Assembly (NCBI GenBank): GCA_028821775.1
Contig: JAPKFB010000009.1
Coordinates: forward strand, 33,097-97,096
Source: Roseibacillus sp.
GTDB taxonomy: Bacteria; Verrucomicrobiota; Verrucomicrobiia; Verrucomicrobiales; Akkermansiaceae
DNA: 64,000 nt
Reading direction: 5' to 3'
In this document: piece by piece, positions 54,201-62,787 of the stretch
How positions within the stretch are numbered: position 1 is the first letter of the stretch
How the letters are laid out: every line of letters begins with the position of its first letter
Program-made: the position numbers and the translations under genes
The notes under the pieces: generated by a model
What the model was told of the DNA's origin: nothing
The model's input: the letters and a program-made list of their open reading frames with translations, nothing else
Database searches by the model: none

Positions 54201-54603
54201 CGCTCCGCTCAACGCACGGCGCATCCGAGATGGCGGCATGACGCCGCTGAGCACCGCGGTGTTTCACGGCCGGATGGAGATTGTGAAATTTCTTGTCGAT
54301 CGAAAGAAGGCCGAGGTCTCCTACCACAACCGAGACGGAAATACCCCGCTCCACCTCGCGGCCTTCCTGTGCCGAAGGGAGATGATCGACTACCTCTTGC
54401 AGAAGGGAGCTTCTCTCAGCCAGAAGAGTGATCGGGGAGAGACTCCGATCGATGTGGTGTCCTCCTCCTGGAATGAGGGCTTGTCCGATTTCTACCAAGC
54501 GGTCAGTGAGGGAGCCGATCTCAAGCTCGATCTCAAAGTGATTGAGAAACTTAGGCCCAAGATTGCCACCCAACTCCGGGAGCACGCCGCCAAGCAGGAC
54601 TAG
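51298..54603 (+). CDS. Large exported protein: YVTN propeller, c-type cytochrome, ankyrin repeats
   Basis: 1101 residues. An N-terminal signal or anchor (MKKTHLALLCTILLTGAYFG) is followed by a YVTN-type beta-propeller (NRVFVVNTPSDTVDVIDTRT, VWVTNHVSDSVSVIDTNP), then a di-heme peroxidase-like domain with CAGCH (Cys478, Cys481, His482) and CGDCH (Cys641, Cys644). The C-terminal 150 residues are ankyrin repeats (GMTPLSTAVFHGRMEIVKFL, GNTPLHLAAFLCRREMIDYL). It is one of the largest proteins here; the ankyrin end suggests binding to another exported protein. Substrate unknown. Confidence 0.85.
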   Translation: MKKTHLALLCTILLTGAYFGSGWIPQVLAKQDSAPRVGSPRAPSKVGHPSLMSPHASPIAVHRNRVFVVNTPSDTVDVIDTRTRKIVKRIPVGIDPVGIAVRPDGNEVWVTNHVSDSVSVIDTNPNSSTYLQVVATVQEFDRRTKATRFDEPVGVAFASNEKAYIALSSENQIAVVNVATRQVEKRLTITAQDPRAIVVRGDRLYVIPFESNNKTQLSGGYKIDGELVTFNAHEHSIANNNVLSLGHVTDIVKHPKVPDRDLYVFDTKTDKLVEVVDTLGTLLYGLTVDSKGRVFVAQTDARNEINGRAGSKKHGLAELQNRAFLNQITSVRFDGNSSRPPEFINLEPLPPNHPKPGQALATPFAIEISDDDSTLVASAAGSDIVFTVDAKSGEVLGRVQVGAVPRGIALQSAEGGTFTQAWVLNAVANTVSLVDVSAPGKLKLKETITLEDPTHAAFKRGRIAFNTAGASSTGTFACAGCHPDGHTDQLLWVLKTPIVTGGNQIMPRSTMPLRGLRDTAPFHWDGIPGDPYGGNNSANTRGHVAPNSRVKNPESSTRHLIDGGLASTMSMVGDSTKNEEGKAGLLSAQQRDDMAKFLLNVTFPPAQRRAYTNVLSDTAVRGFELFHIKGNHEGKPSPNVCGDCHRMPFLVSTNTPGTGMDAPTWRGAYDRFLILPQGRLNIIAFDFYRRIADEGIPERKMWRLSWRGHERFDPVWNMVLEGSTGYSGSFARQVTLNKSTASDTLTTDLLDALEFSSGEGGIVLQVEGAFLNNTKAMPVILQYDARYKEGSYVEVAGERRALKRERLVEFASQGKFVGTFTGRHGSNADYDHPQPALWTLGPIEKQRGSQDFPILHGGETTMTMSGRHIREGANILVDGRKVPGTMKTEEDERIVIKLESLPAVGMHLLQVQNQDGLFSNDFIFHVAENEEKAGTLRAQAAPGRVRDDLAQAIERGDLETTRRLLRAGAPLNARRIRDGGMTPLSTAVFHGRMEIVKFLVDRKKAEVSYHNRDGNTPLHLAAFLCRREMIDYLLQKGASLSQKSDRGETPIDVVSSSWNEGLSDFYQAVSEGADLKLDLKVIEKLRPKIATQLREHAAKQD

Positions 54604-54871
54604 CAGGAATGGCGCAAGGATAAGGCTCTGCCGTTCTGAGCTTGGGAGGGATCAAGTTCCAGGCATTTCGAAAACTCCCGGACTCAGGTTGAGAGCATAT
54701 CAGAGGATGCTGCGATCCCTCCGGGGTCGGGGACCCACCTGATCCTTGCGCCATCCCTCCGATGAGAAGGGAGGAGGGCCCCCTCCCCGCCGCCGTAATT
54801 TCCGAAAGATTTTTCCGAATTCGAGGCCCTGGTGCGGAGTTATCTTGGGCGCGAGACGGCCCAGTGATAAT

Positions 54872-56251
54872 ATGACGATCAAGCAAACAGGGACCCTTGG
54901 AGGTCGCTCCCGGATGGGTGGGCCCACTGCTCTCATGGGGCTGCTTTGCGCCGTTCTTCCGTTGGAAGGGCAATCGACCGGGAAGGCGGGCGCAGGGGCA
55001 GCGAACTGGCATCAGTGGCGCGGCCCGGAAGCCAACGGGGTCTCCCGCACGGCCACTCCGCCCACCACGTGGAGCGAGAAGGACAATATCCGGTGGAAAG
55101 TCGAGATCGCCGGGAAGGGAGGAGCCACTCCGATTGTCTGGGGCGACAAGGTCTTCCTCCTGACTTCCATCAACACCGGCAAGGTGGATCCGTCTCTGAC
55201 CAAGCCGGAAGACCAGCCGGATCGCGTCTTCGGAATCAAGTTCCCGAATACGAGTTATCAGTTCGTGATTCTCTGTCTTGATCGCAAGACTGGGAAGGAA
55301 CTCTGGCGCCGAACTGCAACAGAGTTCGTTCCTCATGAGGGACACCATCGCGACAACTCCTACGCCTCGGCCTCACCCTTCACGGACGGCAAGCGCATAT
55401 ACTGTTGGTTCGGATCGGCGGGCATGTTCTGCTATGACCTCGAGGGCAAGAAACTGTGGGATCGCAAACTTGGGCAGGCCAGGATTGGGGCCAGCCTGGG
55501 AGAAGGGTGCTCCCCGGTGGTACACGAGGGCAAGGTCGTCGTGCTGCGTGATCAGCAGGGACCGTCCTCCATCGAGACCCTGGATGCGAGGACCGGCAAG
55601 ACGATTTGGAAGGAGGACCGCGATGAGCCGAATGGATGGGCGACCCCACTCATCGTGGCACACAACGGCAAAACACAGGTCGTGACCTGTGGGGACAATC
55701 TGGTCCGAAGCTATGATTTGGAAAATGGTGAGCTTATCTGGCAATGCGGCGGACTTTCGGAAAACACGATCCCGAGCCCCGTGGTGGAGGGCGAGTTCGT
55801 TTATTGCATGAGCGGATACAAAGGCTACTCGCTGCTCGCGCTGCCGCTCTCCGCCCGGGGAGACATCACCAATAGTGACCAAATCGTGTGGAGGAAGAAC
55901 AAGGGCACGCCCTATATTCCCTCTCCGCTGCTCTACGAGGGGAAGCTCTATTTTCTGAAATCGAACCAGAGCTTTCTGAGCTGTCTCGACACGAAAACAG
56001 GCGAGGCTTTCTATGAAAATGTCCGCCTTCCCGAGGTCGCGAATGTCTACTCCTCCCCGGTGGGGGCCGCGGGCCGGGTTTACATCACGGGGCGCAACGG
56101 AGTGACCTTGGTGCTCACGCGCTCTCAAGAGTTTGCGATTCTCGCCACCAATGAACTTGACGATCAGTTCCGGGCCTCCCCGGCGCTGGCTGGCAAGGAG
56201 CTCTTTCTGCGCGGGAGCAAATTCCTTTACTGCATTGCGGAGAAGGACTGA
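54872..56251 (+). CDS. Exported PQQ-like beta-propeller protein
   Basis: 459 residues from ATG 54872. A signal-like stretch (TALMGLLCAVLPLEG) precedes NWHQWRGPEANGVSRTATPP, the typical start of this planctomycetal propeller family. Blades repeat a D-x-x-T/N-G-x-x-x-W pattern (LDRKTGKELWRRTATE, YDLEGKKLWDRKLG, LDARTGKTIWKEDRD, YDLENGELIWQCGG). Cysteines are frequent but no heme motif is present. Its stop shares a base with the start of the PSCyt gene, so they are coupled. Confidence 0.85.
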   Translation: MTIKQTGTLGGRSRMGGPTALMGLLCAVLPLEGQSTGKAGAGAANWHQWRGPEANGVSRTATPPTTWSEKDNIRWKVEIAGKGGATPIVWGDKVFLLTSINTGKVDPSLTKPEDQPDRVFGIKFPNTSYQFVILCLDRKTGKELWRRTATEFVPHEGHHRDNSYASASPFTDGKRIYCWFGSAGMFCYDLEGKKLWDRKLGQARIGASLGEGCSPVVHEGKVVVLRDQQGPSSIETLDARTGKTIWKEDRDEPNGWATPLIVAHNGKTQVVTCGDNLVRSYDLENGELIWQCGGLSENTIPSPVVEGEFVYCMSGYKGYSLLALPLSARGDITNSDQIVWRKNKGTPYIPSPLLYEGKLYFLKSNQSFLSCLDTKTGEAFYENVRLPEVANVYSSPVGAAGRVYITGRNGVTLVLTRSQEFAILATNELDDQFRASPALAGKELFLRGSKFLYCIAEKD

Positions 56252-58686
56252 TGAGGACGCTGCGATCCCTCAGTTGTTGGAGCGTTCTGATCCAAGGGAT
56301 CTTCCTTGCGAGCCTCGCACCACTGGCCCTGGGCTTTGAAGCAGAGATCGCTCCCCTCCTTGAGGTCTCCTGCCTCGAGTGTCATGACGCCGAGACGAAA
56401 ACGGATTTGAATTTTGAGGAACTTGGCCACGATCTCTCCGATCCTGTGGTGTTTCGCCGCTGGGAAATGGTCTACGATCAGATCAGGACAGGCGAAATGC
56501 CGCCCAAGAAAAAGGCGCGCCCGGACGCCGCTCTTCTGAAGCGAGCCTTGCATTCTCTCCGCAACGACCTGCGCAAGGCCAATCGGCGGGCGCAGACGAG
56601 GAATGGACGCGTCCCGGTCCGACGTCTGACGGGGATCGAATACGAGTTCACCCTGCAGGACCTCTTGGGCATTGGAGGGGCCTTCGCGAACTATCTGCCG
56701 CCGGAAGGTGGGTCTGCCAAGTTCGACACCGTCGCCGAGGGGCAGGGGATTTCTCCGGTTCACATTCGGGGATACCTGGCGGGAGCCGATCGGGCGCTCG
56801 ACGAAGCCATCACGCTGGGACGGCGACCGCCGAAGGAGCCCCGTCTGATCGACTATCAAAACTCGCCCTATGTCGCGATGTGGTTCGAGCGAGAGCTGCG
56901 GCGCGGAGGAAACACCATCAAGAAGGTGGAGGACGCGGTGGTGACCTTTGACAGTCGTCCTCATGTGATGCCCTCACATCACGTCGGTTATCGGCCTCCG
57001 TATCCCGGTCGCTACCGCATCATGGCCGGAGCATACGGCTACCAGGCAAAGACGCCGGTGACCCTTCTGCTCATGCGGGGGAGCGACACGCGTGATGGCA
57101 CGGAGTTGATTGGGGCCTTCGATCTTGAGCCGGGGACCACGCGGACGGTCACCGTCACCACCTATCTCACGCCTGACGACTACTTTTACCCGGCGGTTGC
57201 CGATCTGGATTGCGATTCGAAGGGGCAAAATATATTCGGGGCAGGGGGAGCGATTGGCTATCGGGGTGAGGGAGTGGCGATCACGTGGCTCACGATCCAG
57301 GGTCCGCTGGAAGAGAATTGGCCGCCGGCGAGCACGCGGAAATTGTTGCATGGGGTTGAACTGCTGGAGGGGCGGGGGCGCGACGGGTCTACGATCAAGT
57401 TGAGCAAGCCGCCGCTCGAGCATGTGGCGGAAATTGTCAGGCATCTTGCGGAGGTGGCCTTTCGGCGACCACTGCGCGAGGGAGAACTGGAAGGCTTCGT
57501 GCGCTTGGCCGAGCCTACCCTCACGGAGGACGGTGACTTCGAGAAGGCCCTTCGGATTTCGTTGCGAGCGCTCCTCAGTTCGCCCCAGTTTTTGTTTCAC
57601 TCCGGCGATCCGGGGCTGTTGGACGATCATGCTCTGGCGACCCGGCTTTCCTATTTCCTCTGGAAAAGTCTACCCGACGAAGAACTGTCTCGCCTCGCGG
57701 GAGAGAAAAGGCTCGGTGATCCCACCACTCTCGCGGCTCAGGTGGAGCGCATGTTGAACGATGAAAAATCGATGCGCTTCATTCGGGATTTTCTCGGCCA
57801 GTGGCTCGGGTTGCACGAGATCGATGCCACCACTCCCGACGACAAGCTCTATCCGGAGTACGATGACATATTACGTCAGGCGATGTTGCGAGAGACCGAG
57901 TTGTTCTTCCAGGAGTTGGTCGTCGAGAATCTCCCGGTCCGGAACTTGATTGATTCGGAGTTCTCGTTTCTCAATCGGCGACTTGCAAAACACTACGGCA
58001 TGACCGGGGTGAGAGGGGAACAGTTTCGCAAGTTGGTTCTGCCCGAAGATGGTGTGCGGGGTGGATTGTTGACCCAAGCCAGCGTCCTGAAGATCACCGC
58101 GAACGGAACGGTCACCTCGCCGGTCAAGCGGGGTGCCTTCGTTCTCACGAAACTGCTGGGACGAGTTCTCAGTCCTCCTCCGCCGGATATTGGCTCGATC
58201 GAACCGGATACCCGGGGGACCACCACGATCCGGGAAACCCTGGATGCGCACCGAAATGTCCAATCCTGCGCCCGTTGCCATCGTGAGATCGATCCTCCGG
58301 GATTTGCGCTCGAGTGCTTTGATCCCATTGGAGGATTCCGAACCCGTTATCGTTCAAGCGGCAAGGGTGACTGGTCAGAGCGTAAGCTCTTTGGTCGCCG
58401 AGTTTATGAATACAAGGAGGGACCGGCGGTTGATGGGAGCGGCGTGACGGCGGAGGGCAGAACGTTCAAAGGGATTCGCGACTTCAAGCGACTTCTCCTC
58501 ACTCAAGAAGAAGAAGTTGCGCGCAACGCGCTCTCCAACCTGATCGTCTACGCGACAGGTGGGGAAATTCAATTCGCAGATCGCGATGAGATCAATCAAC
58601 TTGTCCAACGCTCACGCGAGGAGGAGTTTTGTTTGCGGGCCATGATTCACATGGTGGTGCAGAGCCAAATGTTCAGGAACAAATAA
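56251..58686 (+). CDS. PSCyt1/DUF1592-type exported cytochrome-domain protein
   Basis: 811 residues. A signal peptide precedes PSCyt1 with its heme-type motif CLECHD (Cys41, Cys44, His45). Then come the PSD (DUF1587, DUF1592, DUF1588, DUF1585) domains in usual order (VRRLTGIEYEFTLQDLLGIG, FAFRRPLREGELEG-like block, TRLSYFLWKSLPDEELSRLA, AKHYGMTGVRG, CARCHREIDPPGFALECFDP). The second CARCH may also bind heme. The family is paired with DUF1552 proteins, as here. Physiological role unknown, often thought to be in degradation of complex organics. Confidence 0.9.
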   Translation: MRTLRSLSCWSVLIQGIFLASLAPLALGFEAEIAPLLEVSCLECHDAETKTDLNFEELGHDLSDPVVFRRWEMVYDQIRTGEMPPKKKARPDAALLKRALHSLRNDLRKANRRAQTRNGRVPVRRLTGIEYEFTLQDLLGIGGAFANYLPPEGGSAKFDTVAEGQGISPVHIRGYLAGADRALDEAITLGRRPPKEPRLIDYQNSPYVAMWFERELRRGGNTIKKVEDAVVTFDSRPHVMPSHHVGYRPPYPGRYRIMAGAYGYQAKTPVTLLLMRGSDTRDGTELIGAFDLEPGTTRTVTVTTYLTPDDYFYPAVADLDCDSKGQNIFGAGGAIGYRGEGVAITWLTIQGPLEENWPPASTRKLLHGVELLEGRGRDGSTIKLSKPPLEHVAEIVRHLAEVAFRRPLREGELEGFVRLAEPTLTEDGDFEKALRISLRALLSSPQFLFHSGDPGLLDDHALATRLSYFLWKSLPDEELSRLAGEKRLGDPTTLAAQVERMLNDEKSMRFIRDFLGQWLGLHEIDATTPDDKLYPEYDDILRQAMLRETELFFQELVVENLPVRNLIDSEFSFLNRRLAKHYGMTGVRGEQFRKLVLPEDGVRGGLLTQASVLKITANGTVTSPVKRGAFVLTKLLGRVLSPPPPDIGSIEPDTRGTTTIRETLDAHRNVQSCARCHREIDPPGFALECFDPIGGFRTRYRSSGKGDWSERKLFGRRVYEYKEGPAVDGSGVTAEGRTFKGIRDFKRLLLTQEEEVARNALSNLIVYATGGEIQFADRDEINQLVQRSREEEFCLRAMIHMVVQSQMFRNK

Positions 58687-58690
58687 AACC

Positions 58691-59941
58691 ATGACTGGTC
58701 TGCACAATCGCCGCACCTTTCTTCGGACGGCCGGAGTCTCCCTCGCCTTGCCGTGGATGGAATCGCTGGGTGCGAAGGGCGGCGAGCCATCTCCTCCCAA
58801 GCGGATGGTGTTTATTTGTTCCGCGCTGGGCCTGCATGGTCCTGCCTTGTATCCAACCAAAACCGGGACGGATTACGAGTCCACTGAGTATCTGGAGCTC
58901 CTGAAGGATCACCGCGACGACTTCACCCTCTTCTCCGGTCTCTCGCATCCGGATCAGGGTGGAAGTGAACATGCCACCCTCATGACTTGGTTGAGTGCGG
59001 CTCGGAACCCCGGTCGGGACGGCTTTCGCAATTCGATTTCGGTTGATCAATTTGCCGCGGGAAAGCTGGGCTCCATCACGCGCTTTCCCTCCGTCATTCT
59101 CAGCAGCGAGGGTCCCTCCAGCCAGTCTTACACCAGCAGCGGGGTCATGATTCCGGCGGAGTCCAGTCCCTCCCGCATGTTCGCCAAGATGTTTCTGCAG
59201 GGAAATCCCGGCGAAGTGGCACGGCAGAAGCGAAAGCTCAGCGAGGGGCGGAGCATCCTCGACGCCTTGATGGTACAAAGTAAATCGCTGAGTCGGCATG
59301 CCAGCACTGCGGATCGTGAGAGACTGGACGAATACTTTGAGTCCGTCCGAAGGACTGAGGTGGAGCTTCAGGAGGCGCGGGCGTGGTTGGACAAGCCCAA
59401 GCCCGAAGTTGTCCAGAAGCCCCCTGTCGACATCGGAGACAAATCCGACTTGGTTGGTCGGGTGCGCCTCTTGTTGAACCTAGTTCCCCTGATCGTGCAG
59501 TCGGACTCTTCGCGCATCGTCAGCATCGTGATCCAGGATCACCTCGTCGTGCCCCAGGTCGCGGGAGTGAGCAGTGAGCATCATAATCTCTCTCACCACG
59601 GCAAGGACCCCGCCAAGATTGCGCAGCTGAAGAAGATTGAGCGCGAGCTCTTAGGCTGTTTCCGCGACTTGCTCGAAAGGATGGGCGGGAAAAAGGAAGG
59701 GCCTGATTCCCTGCTCGACAACACCATGACGCTCTTTGGCAGCAATCTGGGCAATGCCAATGCTCATGACCCGCGCAACCTCCCCATCCTTCTCGCCGGC
59801 GGCGGCTTCAATCACGGTCAGCATCTCGCCCGTGATCGAAAGGACAACACGCCTCTCAGCAATTTGTTCCTGAGGATGCTGGGCGCAATGAAGATCGAGA
59901 CCGAGTCCTTCGCGACCAGTTCCGGGGAACTCGAGTGGTAG
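58691..59941 (+). CDS. DUF1552 family protein with Tat-like signal
   Basis: 416 residues. NRRTFLRTAGVSLALPWMES is a twin-arginine export signal. The family body shows MVFICSALGLHGPALYPTK, LTLFSGLSHPDQGG-like and HNLSHHGKDPAKIAQLKKIE. The family is related in fold to alkaline-phosphatase-like DUF1501 proteins and always comes with DUF1592-type partners, whose gene ends four bases before this start. A concerted function is therefore likely, but the chemistry is unknown. Confidence 0.9.
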   Translation: MTGLHNRRTFLRTAGVSLALPWMESLGAKGGEPSPPKRMVFICSALGLHGPALYPTKTGTDYESTEYLELLKDHRDDFTLFSGLSHPDQGGSEHATLMTWLSAARNPGRDGFRNSISVDQFAAGKLGSITRFPSVILSSEGPSSQSYTSSGVMIPAESSPSRMFAKMFLQGNPGEVARQKRKLSEGRSILDALMVQSKSLSRHASTADRERLDEYFESVRRTEVELQEARAWLDKPKPEVVQKPPVDIGDKSDLVGRVRLLLNLVPLIVQSDSSRIVSIVIQDHLVVPQVAGVSSEHHNLSHHGKDPAKIAQLKKIERELLGCFRDLLERMGGKKEGPDSLLDNTMTLFGSNLGNANAHDPRNLPILLAGGGFNHGQHLARDRKDNTPLSNLFLRMLGAMKIETESFATSSGELEW

Positions 59942-59986
59942 ACCGGAACCTCGGAACGAAGACAATTACCCCACCCCAAGAAAAAC

Positions 59987-62632
59987 ATGAAAAACCATTT
60001 GGCCACCATGGTGGCAACCCTCCTTGCAATCGGCTTACCGGGCCATGCGAACTCGATCGATGGTAGAGTCACCAATGCGGAGGGCAAGGCGATGGAAGGA
60101 GTGATGATCTCCGCTTTCGACAATGATTGGCGGAAAAGCACTTCGGTCTTCAGTCAAGCGGATGGGTCCTTCCACCTCGATGGATTGCGCGATGTGAGCC
60201 TTCGGGTGCGCGCCCGCTTGTTGGGTCAGCGTGACAAGTGGATCGAGGACGTGGAGCCCGGCACGAAGAGTCTCGCCTTCGGCATGGAGCCCGCCCGCGG
60301 AGTGGATCTGGAAGTGCAACGGCCCGCCAACAGCGGATTTGGAATGCTGAAGTTCGAGAGCATGCGTGACAAGTTGAACTTCAAGATGATGTGCAGCTAT
60401 TGCCATCAGATCGGGACCGTGGGGTTCCGAACTCCGGAGAAACCAGTGGATTGGGAGACCATGATCACACGCATGGACGGCTACGGCGGGCTCTACCGGC
60501 ACACCCGGTCGACCATCGTGAAGCGCTTGATCGAAACCTACAAAGATGATGCGGTGAAGAAGTGGCCGAAGTTTGTTCCGCCCCCGCCCCCGACCGGGGA
60601 TGCCACCAAGGTGAAGATCACGGCGTGGGAAATGGGCGATCGCTACGAGGGATCCTTTCACGACCTCGAACTCGGGCCGGAGGGCTTGGTCTATGCCGTC
60701 AATATCAGCAAGCACCGGTTGGTGACTCTCGATCCCAAAACCGGCGAGCGGAAGAGATACCAGGTCCCTCGAGGATCCTGGGGGCCGCACTCGGTGGAGT
60801 TGAGCAACGAGGGAGACCTGTGGATCACGATGTGTGCGTCCGGACAGATGGCGAAATTTGACCCCAAGACCAAGGAGTTCCTGGTCTGTTCAAGTGGAGA
60901 AGCTCCCGCCAAACGAGGATCCTATCCCCACACCCTGAGGATCAATCCCAAGGATCCCGAGGGCTTGATCTGGTACACCGATGCGGGCCGTAATTCCTGT
61001 TTCTCCCTGCATCCGAAAACGCTCGAGGTGAAGGAGTACCATTTGCTCAAAGCCGACCAGGCGGTCGCCGCCGGGAAGGGGGAGTCCCGTGGAATCACCC
61101 CCTATGGTCTCGATTACTCGCCGGTGGATGGAACGATTTGGTACACCAAGCTGAATGGCAATCGGATTGGTCGCATCGATCCCAGCACAGCGGACGGCGA
61201 CATCAAGGAATGGAATCCGCCCTTCCGGGGGCCGCGTCGCCTGCACCTTGACCAGGACGGCATAGTATGGGTGCCCGGCTTTGGTTCGGGAGTCTTTGGG
61301 AAGTTTGATCCCAAGACCGAAGAGTGGACCGTCTACCCCTTGCCGGATGCGGCGAATCAGATTCCCTATGCGCTCAACGTCGACCCGAAGGGCAAGGTCT
61401 GGATTTGTGGCACCGGCAATGACACCCTCTACCGGTTTGATCCCAAGACGGAGCAGCTTCTCGAATTTCGGTTGCCCATGCGGGTGAGCTATACCCGTGA
61501 AATCGAGTTCGATGCCGAGGGCAATGTCTGGACCAGCACGAGTGGACCTGCGCGGCACATGGAAACGGGGTGTGGAGCGATCATCAAGTTGGAGGTTCCG
61601 GACAATCTCACTGGCGGTGTGAAGCTGGTCAAGGTGGAGCTCAACGACGACGAGCGCGGCCTCAAACCTCCTGGTGCAAAACCGCCCGCTTCTCCCTTCG
61701 GCAAACTCCTGACCCGGATTGACGGGAATGATCTGCCCAAGGACTACAGAGGGGGAAGCGCTCACCAGCCGTACGTCGACAGGGTGATGGCGAGCATGAG
61801 TGGGGAAGAGCGAGGTCGGGTGGGGCAGCTTTGGGCAGAAAAGGAGCGCATTGACCCCGAGATGGCAAATCGTGGCTCGTCCTTCGTGAGAATACTGGAT
61901 TACGTGGCCAAGGGGGAGGGGCGTAAGAGGCCGGGGAAGAAGATTCCAGGGCCGCCCACTGCGGCCAAGCCGAAGGCCTCTGGTGGGTCCGGGACTCGCG
62001 CAGGGTTGTCAGGAGTGGTCCGCTTCAAGGGGCCGCGACCGAAGCGCCAGCTCATTCCGATGAATGAACAGAGTCGGGACCTCTATGAAACGGCTCCTCT
62101 CGATGAGAGTGTCCTCGTCAGCAAACGAGGTGGTGTGGCAAACGTGTTTGTCTACGTGAAGGAGGTCCTCAAGGCTCAGAGCTATCCCATGCCGGCGAAC
62201 CCTGCATTGGTGGATCAGGAGAAGTCCATGTTTCGTCCTCGCGTGCAAGGGATCCGGGTGGGGCAGGAAGTGTTGATGAGGAATGGGGATCCGTTTATCC
62301 ACAACGTGCGCTCACTCTCCTCGAAGAATCGTCCGTTCAACATCGCCCAGCCGGCCGGGACCCCGGATCGCCTGAAGGTCTTTAAGGAGCAGGAGGGGCC
62401 GATCACGATCAAGTGCGACTTTCATCCCTGGATGACTGCGCACTTCTTTGTCATGGATCATCCCTTCTTCGCGGTGACCGACGAAGAAGGGAATTTCTCG
62501 ATCAAGGGGCTGCCCGCAGGGGAGTACACCCTCGGCGCCTGGCACGAGAAATTTGGAGACAAAGAGCTCACGGTCACGGTGGGACCACAGGCGAAGAAAG
62601 TGGGATTTTTGTTCAAGGCCGAGGAAGAGTAG
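59987..62632 (+). CDS. Exported fusion: carboxypeptidase-regulatory-like, cytochrome, Vgb-like propeller, cupredoxin
   Basis: 881 residues with a signal peptide (HLATMVATLLAIGLPGHA). Residues about 23-105 form a carboxypeptidase regulatory-like beta sandwich. A mono-heme motif CSYCHQ follows near residue 137. The middle (SWGPHSVELSNEGDLWITMC, IWYTDAGRNSCFSLHPKTLE) is a virginiamycin B lyase/SMP-30-like propeller. The C-terminus is plastocyanin-like: HNVRSLSSKNRPF, then IKCDFHPWMTAHFFV supplying His, Cys, His and Met copper ligands. The domain set suits electron transfer to an outside acceptor. Confidence 0.85.
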   Translation: MKNHLATMVATLLAIGLPGHANSIDGRVTNAEGKAMEGVMISAFDNDWRKSTSVFSQADGSFHLDGLRDVSLRVRARLLGQRDKWIEDVEPGTKSLAFGMEPARGVDLEVQRPANSGFGMLKFESMRDKLNFKMMCSYCHQIGTVGFRTPEKPVDWETMITRMDGYGGLYRHTRSTIVKRLIETYKDDAVKKWPKFVPPPPPTGDATKVKITAWEMGDRYEGSFHDLELGPEGLVYAVNISKHRLVTLDPKTGERKRYQVPRGSWGPHSVELSNEGDLWITMCASGQMAKFDPKTKEFLVCSSGEAPAKRGSYPHTLRINPKDPEGLIWYTDAGRNSCFSLHPKTLEVKEYHLLKADQAVAAGKGESRGITPYGLDYSPVDGTIWYTKLNGNRIGRIDPSTADGDIKEWNPPFRGPRRLHLDQDGIVWVPGFGSGVFGKFDPKTEEWTVYPLPDAANQIPYALNVDPKGKVWICGTGNDTLYRFDPKTEQLLEFRLPMRVSYTREIEFDAEGNVWTSTSGPARHMETGCGAIIKLEVPDNLTGGVKLVKVELNDDERGLKPPGAKPPASPFGKLLTRIDGNDLPKDYRGGSAHQPYVDRVMASMSGEERGRVGQLWAEKERIDPEMANRGSSFVRILDYVAKGEGRKRPGKKIPGPPTAAKPKASGGSGTRAGLSGVVRFKGPRPKRQLIPMNEQSRDLYETAPLDESVLVSKRGGVANVFVYVKEVLKAQSYPMPANPALVDQEKSMFRPRVQGIRVGQEVLMRNGDPFIHNVRSLSSKNRPFNIAQPAGTPDRLKVFKEQEGPITIKCDFHPWMTAHFFVMDHPFFAVTDEEGNFSIKGLPAGEYTLGAWHEKFGDKELTVTVGPQAKKVGFLFKAEEE

Positions 62633-62787
62633 CAGGGCAGCATGACCAAGCACCTCTTTGGAAGCGGTCTGGCGAGGCGGGGCCCGGGCTCCTTACCGGA
62701 GGAATCCGATTTTGGCGGGGGATCTCGGAGATCATCCGGGTTCCCTCCGGGATCGACACTGCCTGCGGGTTCGCTAGCGTTCGCGTG

